Shown here piece by piece: positions 17,470-26,571 of a stretch of 64,000 nucleotides of DNA. Origin of the DNA: DASQPR01 sp035713725. Lineage in GTDB: Bacteria; Actinomycetota; Actinomycetes; Mycobacteriales; Micromonosporaceae. Each line of letters opens with the position of its first letter. Position 1 is the stretch's first letter. The position numbers were made by a program, and so were the translations under genes. The stretch lies in assembly GCA_035713725.1 (NCBI GenBank), contig DASTMZ010000088.1, forward strand, positions 25,035 through 89,034. Direction: 5' to 3'. A model generated the notes under the pieces. The model ran no database searches. It was not told the origin of the DNA and saw only the letters and a program-made list of their open reading frames with translations.

Positions 17470-17569
17470 ACCCTATGGACGGCAACCGACAACCGGCTCA
17501 CGGCGTCGTCTCGGTGACCGCGGCTTGGGCCCGCGGCTTGGCACCTCGGTTTCGTAGCGCGAAATGGTC

Positions 17570-17863
17570 TCAGCCGAGCTTGCCGACGATGCTCGTGAAC
17601 TCGTCGGCGTCGAACGCGCGCAGCGTCTTGGTGCGGACGTTGCCTTGCGCGCCGAGCCCGAGCAGGAACGCGGTGCCGGTCTCGTCGTCCGGGAACTCCG
17701 CGATGCTGACGAGGTCATATTCGCCGACCGTCCAATAGATGCCGGTGATCTTTCCGCCCATCCGCTGCGCCAGGGCCTTCGCGGCATCGGCGCGGTCGGT
17801 GGAGCTCGCAAACTCGTGGATGCCCTGTTCGGTCCAGTTGATCAGACTGACGTACGTCGGCAT
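17570..17863 (-). CDS. GYD domain-containing protein
   Basis: This 97-residue protein has the GYD-family pattern: PTYVSLINWTEQGIHEFASSTDRADAAKALAQRMGGKITGIYWTVGEYDLVSIAEFPDD. The family consists of small ferredoxin-like alpha/beta proteins of unknown function. The ATG at 17863 has GGAGGTGA upstream, so an earlier in-frame start at 17953 is not needed. The gene precedes the duplicated regulator and dehalogenase on the same strand with a 100-bp gap. Confidence 0.88.
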   Translation of the reverse strand: MPTYVSLINWTEQGIHEFASSTDRADAAKALAQRMGGKITGIYWTVGEYDLVSIAEFPDDETGTAFLLGLGAQGNVRTKTLRAFDADEFTSIVGKLG

Positions 17864-18010
17864 GGCGCTCACCTCCGCTGGGGATACTCGGCGACCGACC
17901 TCGGTCATGCCGAGCGATCTGAGCGTGAAATTGCGAAACCCGAATATAGGCACGTACCGGCAGCGCCCGCGTGGAATCCGGGAACGCGGCCGGTCTGGCT
18001 GCCGTGACGG

Positions 18011-18856
18011 CTAGCGGTAGACCCAAACCGTCGTGCCGATCGGGTCGAGATTCATCGACCAGACCCAGTCGATCGCTTCGTTGCTGATCCGTACGCAGCC
18101 GTGCGACACGGGATGCGCAGGCACATAGCTGTCGCCGTGGATGGCGACCCCGCCGTCGAAGAACCGCGGGCGCCACAGCAGACCCAACGGGCCGTTGTCC
18201 GGTCCGTCGATGGTTCGGTACGTCTTGAACCGGCCGCGGGGGGTCACGGCGACCTCACGCTGGCCGTGTTCGGTGAACGTGTAGCCACCGCCGGTGGACG
18301 TGTTCAGGATGTACTTGACCTGGCCACCGACGACGAACAGCACCAGGTCGCGCTTCAGGTCGACCTCGATCAGCGTGCCCGACGTGCTGCGCGCCTTCGG
18401 TCGCACCCCGGCGTCGAGTGCGCGTGCGGTAGCGCTCGAGACCGTACCGGTCGCCTTGATGCCGGCCGCCTTCTGCAGTGCGAACACCGCCTGCTGAGTC
18501 GCGTCGCCGAACTTGCCGTCGATCTTGCCGGCCCAGTATCCGAGGTCGGTCAGCTTCCGCTGCAACTGCGTGACGGCCGCTCCCTTGCTGCCCTCCTTGA
18601 GCTTGACGAGCGAGATCGGCGGCGGTGGCGGCGCGGCGGGCGGCGTGGTCGGCCCCGGACTGGCCGAAGCGGTGGCGCCCGGCGACGACGTACCGCTTGC
18701 AGACGGCGAGATCGACGGCGTCGCACCGGACGTAGCGGCGACGTTGTGACTCGCCGTATTGATCGCAGGCGGGGATGAGCAAGCGGTAACGCCGATGATC
18801 GCGGCCAGCGCGACTCCGGTGAACGCGAGGGGACGGCTGACACGTGCGCGACTCAT
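18011..18856 (-). CDS. L,D-transpeptidase lipoprotein with peptidoglycan-binding domain
   Basis: The 281-residue envelope enzyme has a signal peptide ending in the lipobox VTAC, then a Ser/Thr/Pro-rich linker. A PG_binding_1 domain follows (GAAVTQLQRKLTDLGYWAGKIDGKFGDATQQAVFALQKAAG). The C-terminal YkuD domain has the catalytic motif HPVSHGCVRISN near residue 250, preceded by AIHGDSYVP. It would form 3-3 cross-links in peptidoglycan or attach proteins. The ATG at 18856 gives the proper signal peptide; an upstream in-frame start would not. It lies downstream of the phospholipase gene on the same strand. Confidence 0.94.
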   Translation of the reverse strand: MSRARVSRPLAFTGVALAAIIGVTACSSPPAINTASHNVAATSGATPSISPSASGTSSPGATASASPGPTTPPAAPPPPPISLVKLKEGSKGAAVTQLQRKLTDLGYWAGKIDGKFGDATQQAVFALQKAAGIKATGTVSSATARALDAGVRPKARSTSGTLIEVDLKRDLVLFVVGGQVKYILNTSTGGGYTFTEHGQREVAVTPRGRFKTYRTIDGPDNGPLGLLWRPRFFDGGVAIHGDSYVPAHPVSHGCVRISNEAIDWVWSMNLDPIGTTVWVYR

Positions 18857-18985
18857 GAGGCCAGTGTTACCGAAAAGATCGAAACCGTCGACGCCCGGTC
18901 TCACAGCGTTCGCCTAGCTGTCATGACCCGAGCGCCGACGCTTGCTGCCCGCGGGTTCGCGAGGCAGCGAGCGCCATGCGCTGCC

Positions 18986-20530
18986 CTACTGTGACTGGTT
19001 CTCGCGGTGCTCCCGGCCGAACGCGACCATTCCGGCACCCGGCGAACCCAGCTGTACGGGCGCGTGCGGGTGCGGCGGGTGTACCCCGAGGATTCTCGGC
19101 GGTGGCGACACGGACTGCACGCTCGAGGCGCTGCACACCGCCGCGGCGGCGTTCGCCGGCCCCGGCACCTGGGCACTAGTCGGCACCGTACCGGCCTTGA
19201 CCGGATGCCGTGGCTTGTCGTCCAACACCTGGCCCAGGTCCTCGGTGTTCGCGTCGCGCGCGGTCATCGACTGCAGGCCGAACGTAGTCTCGATCAGCTT
19301 CAACGTGGACGTGTGCTCGAACGGACCATGGTGGACGACGCGGGCCGGCGCAAGGTTCGACACGACAATCGCGGGTACCCGGAAGCCGAGCTGGCGGTAG
19401 TCGGGGATCAGCTCACCGTCGGTCGGCGTCGTGCTGTCGCCGGTGTGGTCGACGGTGTTCGGGTCGGTGTTGTCGATGACGCTCGGCGGCGCTACGTGGT
19501 CGTAGAAGCCGCCCCACTCGTCGAACGTGACCATCAGCACCGTGTTGTCGAGGTAGCCCGCGTCCGACAGCGCGTGGTAGGTGTCGGCGATGAACCGCTC
19601 GCCGAGCCGGATGTCGCCGAGCGGGTGGTCGTCGCCCGACGTACCGTTGCCCTCGGTGTCGAACGACGGGTCCACGAAGCTCACGTTGGGCAGCGCACCC
19701 TGCGCCACCACGTCGAGGAACGACGGTGTGGTGACCGGGATGCCGAGCGCGTCGGTGTCACCGGGCGCGAACGGATGCCAGAACGGGAAATACTTGAGGC
19801 CCCACAGCGCGAGGAACGGCAGGTCGCGGAAGAAGTAACCGCCGGTCGGGACGCCCTGCGTATTCGGTATCGGGGACAACTGATCCCAGATCGACGGCAG
19901 CGCCGAGATCGTGCTGCTGTTGTGGTCCCGGTCGGTGCGCGCGGCGTGCTGATAGAAGCGGTTCGGGAACGTCTCGCCGGCGAACGAGCAGAAGTAGCGG
20001 TCGAGCACCGTGTAGTTCTCCGCCAGCGCACCGATGACCGGCAGGTCCGGCACGGCCTTGCGCTTGTGGCCATGGTCGTGCTCGAAGTTCGTGTAGAAGC
20101 CGATCGGGAAGGTGTTCGCCGCGGCCAGCGTGACGCCCGGGTTGCCGGCCGGCGCGGTCGGCCGCTGCAGGAAGCCGTCCATCTTGCCGAAGTTGCGCTG
20201 GACGAGGAAACCTTCCCAGCTGTGGTCCGGGTCGCTGTATCCGCAACCTTGGAAATCCGGCGCGAGTGGATAGTTCGGGTAGACGTTGCCGTCCGGCGAT
20301 GGGAACGTCATGTCGTGGCGGCCGTCGGCGCCGGGCAACCAGCCGAGGAAGTGGTCGAACGACCGGTTCTCCATCATCAGGATCACGACGTGCTCGATCC
20401 CCTTGGAGCCGTGCGGCTTCATCGCGGGCGTGGCCGCCGCGGCCGCACTCGACAGCAGCTCCGGGCCGGTCAGTGCGGCGGCGCCAGCGGACGCGCCCAT
20501 GAGCCGTAGAAACAATCGACGTGTGAGCAT
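18986..20530 (-). CDS. phospholipase C/phosphoesterase family protein, Tat-type signal
   Basis: This 514-residue phosphoesterase (alkaline phosphatase-like fold) begins with TRRLFLRLMGASAGAAAL, a twin-arginine export signal. Metal-binding and catalytic segments of the bacterial phospholipase C/acid phosphatase AcpA family are visible: VVILMMENRSFDHFLGWLPG, VTFDEWGGFYDHVAPP and GFRVPAIVVSNLAPARVVHHGPFEHTS. Such enzymes act outside the membrane on phospholipids or phosphate monoesters; which one cannot be told here. The C-terminus is Pro/His-rich without a clear domain. The L,D-transpeptidase follows 129 bases downstream. Confidence 0.9.
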   Translation of the reverse strand: MLTRRLFLRLMGASAGAAALTGPELLSSAAAAATPAMKPHGSKGIEHVVILMMENRSFDHFLGWLPGADGRHDMTFPSPDGNVYPNYPLAPDFQGCGYSDPDHSWEGFLVQRNFGKMDGFLQRPTAPAGNPGVTLAAANTFPIGFYTNFEHDHGHKRKAVPDLPVIGALAENYTVLDRYFCSFAGETFPNRFYQHAARTDRDHNSSTISALPSIWDQLSPIPNTQGVPTGGYFFRDLPFLALWGLKYFPFWHPFAPGDTDALGIPVTTPSFLDVVAQGALPNVSFVDPSFDTEGNGTSGDDHPLGDIRLGERFIADTYHALSDAGYLDNTVLMVTFDEWGGFYDHVAPPSVIDNTDPNTVDHTGDSTTPTDGELIPDYRQLGFRVPAIVVSNLAPARVVHHGPFEHTSTLKLIETTFGLQSMTARDANTEDLGQVLDDKPRHPVKAGTVPTSAQVPGPANAAAAVCSASSVQSVSPPPRILGVHPPHPHAPVQLGSPGAGMVAFGREHRENQSQ

Positions 20531-20637
20531 GGCGCCGAGTATTCGGACGTCGAGTGAACACTTAGCGCGCTCCGCATGGCGGACGGCTGACAGCAACGTG
20601 ACCAGAACGCAGCCGGCAACCGCGCGCCACAGACGGT

Positions 20638-22401
20638 CTATACGGCCAGTGACGGCTCGGTGTCCAGGCAATTCGCCAGCAGGTGGAACTCGCGCAACTC
20701 CTCGAGCTCGGGCGGCAGCCCGCTCGGACGATCGACGAGTTGGTCGGGTCGCGTCGCGAGGAAGGCCAGCGCGTCAGCGAAATGGCCGGCCAGCATGTCC
20801 TCACCGAAGCGTTGCCGCGCGGGCGATACCGCGCCACGCATCTGGCTCAGCAGCGATTCCGCGAGCGCGATCGGCTCGTCCGGGGTACGCGACCGGTGCC
20901 GCCACTGGCCGCTGCGTGGATCGAACGTGTAGTCGGCCAGTAGCCGATGGCCGTACGTGGCGACCAGGTCGACCGCAGCGATGATGTAGTCGCCGACCGC
21001 GTCCGAGATGAAGTAGTTGAAGTTCACCCGCGCCCAACCCGGCTTGATGCCGAGATAGCCACGGCCGGCCTGGCGACGAAGCGCCGCGGAGCGCAGCGGC
21101 GTGATGCACAGCAGGCGGTGACCGTAGGGTCCCGCGCACGAGCAACCGCCCCGCGCCTGGATCCCGAACAGGTCGTTGAGGACCGCGACCACGAAGTTGT
21201 GGTGGAGCACGCGACCATGGCGGTGCACGCGGAACGAGATGATCGGCAGGCGCGCGGCGTCCTGGTTACCAAGGATCTCCAGGTGTGGATTGAGCGACCA
21301 ACGGGCCAGTGCGCGTCGGCACCACCGCGATTCACGGGCGGCGATCGCATCCGTACCCACCGCTTGGCGCAGTGCCACGACGAGCCCGGCGCGGATCGAC
21401 TCCACGATCGCCGGCGTGCCACCCTCCTCGCGGGCGATCGGATCGTCGAGGTAGAGCGCGCCGCCCGGGTCGACAAACGCGATCGTGCCGCCGCCTGGCG
21501 TGCTCGGCACGTTGTTGACCACCAGCTCACGGCGGACGACCAGCACGCCGGGCGTCTGCGGTCCGCCGATGAACTTGTGCGGCGAGAAGACGACCGCGTC
21601 CTTCCAGTCCGTTGCGTCGCTCCGGCTCGGACCCATGCGGATCGGCAGGTACGGCGCCGCCGCGGTGTAGTCCCACACGACAATCGCGCGATGCTCGTGC
21701 AGCAACGCAGAGACCGCGTCGGTGTCGGACATGATGCCGGTGACGTTCGACGCCGCCGAGAACGCGCCTACCACGAACGGACGGTTCGCGAACTCGATGA
21801 GCCGCGCCCTGAGGTCGGCGAGATCGATGTGCCCGGCGGCGTCCTCTCCGATCGCGACGACCTCGGCGGCGGATTCGCGCCAGGGCAACTCGTTGGAATG
21901 ATGCTCGAACGGCCCGACCAGCACGACCGGCCGCTCCCCTGGCAGAAGGTCGGCCTGCCGGTCGGCAGCCGGAAGCGGCAGCAGCTTGGTCAGCTTGTCG
22001 ACCGCCGCGGTCGAGCCGGAGCCGCAGAAAATAACGAGGTCGTCCACACCCCCGCCGACCGCCTCGTGGATCACCTGTCGGGCATGTTCGCGCAACCGGG
22101 AGGTACGCAGTCCGGTCGCCGACGCTTCGGTGTGCGTGTTCGCGTACGTCGGCAAGACGGTGTCGCGGATGTAGTTCTCGACGAAGTCCAGTGCCCGCCC
22201 GGACGCGGTGAAGTCGGCGTACGTCAGCCGGCGCGGCCCGTACGGCCCGTCGAGTACGTCGCCCTCGCCGATCACGCCGGCACGGATGCGTACGATCAGG
22301 TCCGTCACGGCCTCGTCCTGCGCCGCGGCCTGGTGCGGCGCCGCGGCCTCGTCGGCCAGTGGCCGAACGGAGACCGCAGAGCCGGACAGCGGGCTCACCA
22401 T
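20638..22401 (-). CDS. class-V aminotransferase-fold PLP enzyme (cysteine desulfurase-like)
   Basis: This 587-residue PLP enzyme shows RRLTYADFTASGRALDFVENYI at the active-site start, cofactor region VIFCGSGSTAAVDKLTKLL, VVWDYTAAAPYLPI, and the Schiff-base lysine in VVFSPHKFIGGPQTPGVLV. About 100 residues of C-terminal extension go beyond the normal SufS/CsdA length. A GGCSCAGPYGH segment may contain a functional cysteine, so sulfur transfer is possible but not proven. ATG at 22401 overlaps the preceding small Cys-rich gene by 7 bases, indicating coupled expression. Confidence 0.87.
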   Translation of the reverse strand: MVSPLSGSAVSVRPLADEAAAPHQAAAQDEAVTDLIVRIRAGVIGEGDVLDGPYGPRRLTYADFTASGRALDFVENYIRDTVLPTYANTHTEASATGLRTSRLREHARQVIHEAVGGGVDDLVIFCGSGSTAAVDKLTKLLPLPAADRQADLLPGERPVVLVGPFEHHSNELPWRESAAEVVAIGEDAAGHIDLADLRARLIEFANRPFVVGAFSAASNVTGIMSDTDAVSALLHEHRAIVVWDYTAAAPYLPIRMGPSRSDATDWKDAVVFSPHKFIGGPQTPGVLVVRRELVVNNVPSTPGGGTIAFVDPGGALYLDDPIAREEGGTPAIVESIRAGLVVALRQAVGTDAIAARESRWCRRALARWSLNPHLEILGNQDAARLPIISFRVHRHGRVLHHNFVVAVLNDLFGIQARGGCSCAGPYGHRLLCITPLRSAALRRQAGRGYLGIKPGWARVNFNYFISDAVGDYIIAAVDLVATYGHRLLADYTFDPRSGQWRHRSRTPDEPIALAESLLSQMRGAVSPARQRFGEDMLAGHFADALAFLATRPDQLVDRPSGLPPELEELREFHLLANCLDTEPSLAV

Positions 22402-22694
22402 GTCGCGTGCTGTTCCTCGAACGTCGCGGACCCGTCGCGGTACGCCGGGTTCAACTGGTCCTCCGGCACGGTGAACCAGTGCCGGCGCGAGCACCGCGTC
22501 TTCAATACGACGACGGGACCGTCGGTGGAGTCCAGCACGAACCGGTCGATGACGGTGGCCGGTGCGCCGCAGCTCGGCTCCGGGCACCGCCGTCCGGGCA
22601 GCTGCGACGGTTCGGGTACGGCGTCGAGGCGGAATGCCTCGCGTTGGAACTCCGGGCTGTCTTCGAGCAAGGACTCGACGATTGTTGCGGTCAT
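22395..22694 (-). CDS. small Cys-rich, zinc-ribbon-like protein coupled to the class-V aminotransferase
   Basis: This 99-residue protein has two Cys-containing knuckles, CPEPSCGAP near residue 37 and CSRRHWFTVP near residue 68, suggesting one bound metal. The rest is acidic and soluble-looking. I do not recognise a named family. The start at ATG 22694 was preferred to one five codons upstream because it begins the conserved-looking MTATIVESLL stretch. Its stop codon overlaps the start of the aminotransferase (ATGGTGA), so it may act as a partner, for example a persulfide or metal carrier; that is inference. Confidence 0.7.
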   Translation of the reverse strand: MTATIVESLLEDSPEFQREAFRLDAVPEPSQLPGRRCPEPSCGAPATVIDRFVLDSTDGPVVVLKTRCSRRHWFTVPEDQLNPAYRDGSATFEEQHATW

Positions 22695-22871
22695 GAGCGG
22701 ACCTCTCACGTTCAGCCTCCCAGGCCAGCAGTCACGCGAACCGACATCATTCGGTTCGCTTGCTGGTCAGGGTGCGACGTGCGGCCGGTGGCCGGCATGA
22801 GCCACGGATACTCAGATTGCCGACAGCGGGTACCTAGTTTTGGCGGCTAGGTAGGTCGGGCGGCACGCTTG

Positions 22872-22978
22872 GCCCGGCTCGCCGTCGCGGCGCAGCTAGC
22901 CCGGCTCGGCGCAGCTAGCCCGGCTCGGCGCCGCGGACCGTCGCCATGCGGTTAGCCCGGCTCGCCGTCGCGGCGCAG
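22872..22978. repeat. short repeats at the 3' end of the LuxR-type regulator
   Basis: A 24-bp sequence at 22872-22895 is repeated exactly at 22955-22978, where it encodes the last residues of the regulator. Between them the 19-bp unit GCGCAGCTAGCCCGGCTCG is tandemly doubled. The copy beyond the stop looks like a duplicated gene end. Confidence 0.75.
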
Positions 22979-25549
22979 TAGGCCGGCACGCGCCGCGACC
23001 GCGCCGGCATCCCGTCGCGACGTGACACCGAGCCGCCTGAGCAGGGTGGATACGTGATTGTCGACAGTTCGCGTGGACAGAAACAACCGCTCCGCGATCT
23101 CGCTGTTCGTGCACCCCGCGTCGAGCAGCGCCAGGATTTCGAGCTGCCGGTCAGTCAGCCGGCCGGGATTCGCGCGGGTCGTCGATCGCGGTCCGCGGGG
23201 CACGCCGGCCACGCCTGCACTGCGCAGCCGTCGCCGGATGATCGACGCCGTCGCGACCGCGCCGAGTCGGTCGAGGATCTCCAGGGCCACCGTGACCGTC
23301 GTCGGGTCCGGCGACTCGCTGAGTTCGAGCGCGCGTTCGTACGGATTGCCTTCCTCTTCCCAGAGCCGCGCGGCGCGATCCCAGTCGCCGGCGATCCCGG
23401 CCGCGAACGGAGCGGGGCACTCCGGGAACGGCGCGACGTCGACACCCGCCCGCCGCAGGTAGCGCAGCACCTCGCCGCGCACCAGGTGGTGCCGGGTGCG
23501 TATCGCGACGGGCAGCAACTCGGCGCCGGTTGCTCGTACCGCGGCGAGGTCACCGGTCAGCCAGTTCAACTCCATCCGAGCACCCGCTGCGATGGAGCGC
23601 TTCTGGTCCTCGCCGCACGCCGCCGCGAGATCCCACGCACGCGCGATGAAGTCGGCGGCGACCGGGTCGCCGCGACGCGCGCGGATGCGGCCGAGGAAAC
23701 AGAGTGGGTTGACCGCGTTGGCGCCGGCGTCGTCGGCGGTGTCGAGCAACCGTCGCAACCGCCGCTCGGCCTCGTCCCACGATCCCTGCAGCATCACCAA
23801 GTGACACTGCTGGCCCTCGATGCGATATCGCGCCGCGCCGAGCCGATTTTCGGCCGCGACCCGCTCGGCGATGTCGAGATATTCCTTCGCCTCGGCCAAT
23901 CGCCCGCCACGGACCAACATGACCGACAGATTGTGCGCCGACACGGTGACGTAGTCCGCGAGGTCGAGCCGCAGAGCCGCGGCCACCGCCTCCTTCAGGT
24001 CGTCCATGCCGGACGCGTCGCCGAGCGTCGCCTTGGCGACTCCCCGGTACCCGAGCGCGTGCGCCAGTACGTCGTCGCTGCCGACCCGGGCGGCCATGTT
24101 CAATGCGCGCTCCGACCACAACTCCGCGTCCTCGAACTCGCCGAGCAACGTGTCCCGCGATGCGATCGTGCTGTAGGCGAGTGCGAGCATGCGGCTCGGA
24201 CCGAGCGGCGTGAGGATCTCCACCGCGCGCACCGACTTGGCGCGCGCGCTGGCTGGGTCGGCGAGCAGCGTGCTCATGCGCGCCGAGATGAGCAGCGCCT
24301 CGGCGAGACCGGCCGGCGCCGTACCCGCCTCGTGCCATGCCTTGACCGCTTCGTCGGCGTGCGCCGCCGCCTCCGGGAAGCGATTCAGGTCGTGCAGCGC
24401 GCTCGCCGCGATGCCGTGCAACGTGGCCCGTTCGGTGCTCGACAGGTTGTCACCGCGATCCAGGACGAGCCGCGCGAACGCCATCGCCTCGGCATGGCTT
24501 TTCGCGTGCGCCGCTTCGGTGGCGGCCGAAAACGCAAACCGCGCGACGGCGTCTTCGTCGCCCGCCCCGAGCGCATGGTGAACCAGCCGCGACGATTCGG
24601 CGCCGGCCGCCACTAGCGCTTCGAGCACCCGACGGTGTGCGGCCGCCTGGCGGCTGCGCGACATGGACATCTCGATGACGCGCCGCGCGATGTCGTGCCG
24701 GAAGCGAAGGCCGTGATATCCGATCGTCACCATGGCCCGGCGCTCGGCCGGCTCGAGTACGGCGGGATCGTCCACCAACGCGGCCAGCAGCGACGTCTCG
24801 ACCTCGGTCGGTACGACGGCGAGCTGTTCCAGAGCCATTCGGCAGGCCACCGGCAACGACAGCACACGCGCGAGCACCGCGTCGCGCACCGAGGCGGGCA
24901 CCGCGGCAACCGGCTCGGCGAGCACCTCGCTGAGGTAGAACGGGTTGCCACCGACGGTGGCGACGATGGTGTCCGGCGCCAGACCGGCGGCGCGCGCGAG
25001 TTCGGCGACCGATTCGTCGGACAGCCCGACCAACGGCATGCGCAACACCGCGGTGCCGGCGAGCGACCCGATCACGAGCCGGAGCGGGTGGTCGTCGGAC
25101 AGTTCGTCGTCGCGATAGCTGACCACGAGCAATGCGGGCAGGGTCGCCATCCGGCGCGCGAGATATCGAATGATGTCCAGCGACGCGTGGTCGGCCCAGT
25201 GCGCGTCTTCGACGATCACCACCGCCGGCCGTTGCGCGAATCCCATCTCGGCGACCAGCGCGTCGATGAACGAGTCCCGATCGTCGATGGCGGCGTCTCC
25301 GAGCCGGCCGCCGCAGTCGCGTGCGATGTCACGGAACGGCCCAAGAGTCCGCGGGGTGGACAGCTCGTCGCAACGGCCCTCGAAGACCCGCGCCTTCGCG
25401 CCGATGCGGTCCGTGAACGCCCGCAACAGGCTCGTCTTGCCCACGCCGGCCTCGCCGGAGAGCAGCACGGACAGGCCGTGGCCCTGCCCGGCTCGACCTA
25501 GCGCGGCACAGAGTTCGTCGAGCTGTGTCGCGCGCTCCACGAGGTTCAT
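22952..25549 (-). CDS. large ATPase-LuxR family transcriptional regulator
   Basis: This roughly 865-residue regulator has an N-terminal AAA/STAND ATPase with Walker A GEAGVGKTSLLRAF and a Walker-B-like VVIVEDAHWAD, a long tetratricopeptide-like helical middle (residues 330-750), and a C-terminal LuxR helix-turn-helix (LTDRQLEILALLDAGCTNSEIAERLFLSTRTVDNHVSTLLRRLGV). This is the architecture of AraC-independent, signal-sensing LAL/MalT-like activators. The ATG at 25549 begins with the expected LVERATQLDEL; another lies five codons upstream. Its ligand and target are unknown. It is oriented with the hydrolase and MmpL genes upstream of it. Confidence 0.9.
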   Translation of the reverse strand: MNLVERATQLDELCAALGRAGQGHGLSVLLSGEAGVGKTSLLRAFTDRIGAKARVFEGRCDELSTPRTLGPFRDIARDCGGRLGDAAIDDRDSFIDALVAEMGFAQRPAVVIVEDAHWADHASLDIIRYLARRMATLPALLVVSYRDDELSDDHPLRLVIGSLAGTAVLRMPLVGLSDESVAELARAAGLAPDTIVATVGGNPFYLSEVLAEPVAAVPASVRDAVLARVLSLPVACRMALEQLAVVPTEVETSLLAALVDDPAVLEPAERRAMVTIGYHGLRFRHDIARRVIEMSMSRSRQAAAHRRVLEALVAAGAESSRLVHHALGAGDEDAVARFAFSAATEAAHAKSHAEAMAFARLVLDRGDNLSSTERATLHGIAASALHDLNRFPEAAAHADEAVKAWHEAGTAPAGLAEALLISARMSTLLADPASARAKSVRAVEILTPLGPSRMLALAYSTIASRDTLLGEFEDAELWSERALNMAARVGSDDVLAHALGYRGVAKATLGDASGMDDLKEAVAAALRLDLADYVTVSAHNLSVMLVRGGRLAEAKEYLDIAERVAAENRLGAARYRIEGQQCHLVMLQGSWDEAERRLRRLLDTADDAGANAVNPLCFLGRIRARRGDPVAADFIARAWDLAAACGEDQKRSIAAGARMELNWLTGDLAAVRATGAELLPVAIRTRHHLVRGEVLRYLRRAGVDVAPFPECPAPFAAGIAGDWDRAARLWEEEGNPYERALELSESPDPTTVTVALEILDRLGAVATASIIRRRLRSAGVAGVPRGPRSTTRANPGRLTDRQLEILALLDAGCTNSEIAERLFLSTRTVDNHVSTLLRRLGVTSRRDAGAVAARAGLLRRDGEPG

Positions 25550-25629
25550 CGTGTTCACCAGCACAGCAGCGACACGGCGTCGTGGTCAAGGCGGTGTCGC
25601 TCGCGCGATACTCACGGGAGTCGCGGCGG

Positions 25630-25669
25630 TTGCTCGGGGCGGCGCCGCGTTGCTCGGGGCGGCGCCGCG
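25630..25669. repeat. tandem 20-bp repeat (two copies)
   Basis: TTGCTCGGGGCGGCGCCGCG occurs twice in tandem in the 130-bp gap between the hydrolase stop and the LuxR-type regulator start. Each unit contains the palindrome GGCGCC. It may affect transcription into the regulator, or may be a neutral slippage product. Confidence 0.75.
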
Positions 25670-25678
25670 GTCGCGCCG

Positions 25679-26518
25679 CTAGGCCCGCGACAGGAACGCA
25701 CCGATCTGTGCCCAGTAATCGTCCGGACGGTCGAGCCACGGAAAGTGTCCGGCTCGGTCGATCACGGCAAGCTCACCGACACCGGGTCGGAGCGCGTCGA
25801 CGATCTCCTGCGACGCCGACACCGGCGTGATCGGGTCTCGGTCGCCGACGCTGACAAGCGTCGGACAGGCGATGTTCGGCAAGGCGCCAAGGACGTCGAG
25901 CTCCCGCATGAGCGCCATGCCATGCTCGCCGAGCGCCGGATTTTGTACGCGTCGCGCAAGCTCGTCGGCATCGGGCACACACGGGCCGAACGCGGCGAAC
26001 ACGCGCGCCCAGTCGTCGTCCGAGACCGTGTCGCCGCCGTAGTCGCGTCGCGCCAATTCGGCCACCTCGTCGCCGGCGGCCGTACGGAATGCGGTCACGA
26101 TGCGATCGAGGTCGAAACGCGCCATGGTGGATTGCAGGATCAGCGCCCGGGGCTGGGCCGGATGGCGTACCGCGTAATGCATCGCGACGAAGCCGCCCAT
26201 CGAGTGGCCGAGCACGACCGGCGACGCGATGCCGAGCGTGTCGCAGAACGCCGCCACGTCATCGCCGCACGTCTCGAACGTCCAGTCGGCGAGCGAATGC
26301 CGATCGGACCGGCCGTGGTCACGCAGGTCGAGGTAGATCACCTGAGCCCAGGCGGTCAGCGGCGAGAAGTGCGGTTTGAAGTAGGAGTGGTCGTAGCTGC
26401 CCGGCCCGCCGTGGATGAGTACGACGGTGGGCCGCTCGCGCATCCGTGGACCATTCGGCACTACGAGCGGGCCGTCCACGTCGAACCACAAGCGGGTGCC
26501 GTTGACGTCGACGTACAC
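25679..26518 (-). CDS. alpha/beta hydrolase, proline iminopeptidase-like
   Basis: This 279-residue cytosolic hydrolase has the HGGPG oxyanion motif (VVLIHGGPGSYDHSYFKPHFS, residues 37-57) characteristic of S33 proline iminopeptidases, a nucleophile elbow GHSMGG, the acid in SVGDRDPITP and His in DRAGHFPWLD. GTG at 26518 is preceded by GGAGGTGAG and begins YVDVNGTRLWF; the open frame upstream has no domain. Peptidase activity on N-terminal proline is possible, but many HGGPG proteins hydrolyse other amides or esters. Confidence 0.85.
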   Translation of the reverse strand: MYVDVNGTRLWFDVDGPLVVPNGPRMRERPTVVLIHGGPGSYDHSYFKPHFSPLTAWAQVIYLDLRDHGRSDRHSLADWTFETCGDDVAAFCDTLGIASPVVLGHSMGGFVAMHYAVRHPAQPRALILQSTMARFDLDRIVTAFRTAAGDEVAELARRDYGGDTVSDDDWARVFAAFGPCVPDADELARRVQNPALGEHGMALMRELDVLGALPNIACPTLVSVGDRDPITPVSASQEIVDALRPGVGELAVIDRAGHFPWLDRPDDYWAQIGAFLSRA

Positions 26519-26571
26519 GGATGCGCTCACCTCCGCACCGGAACCGTACGCGGATCGCCGGCGACGCGATG

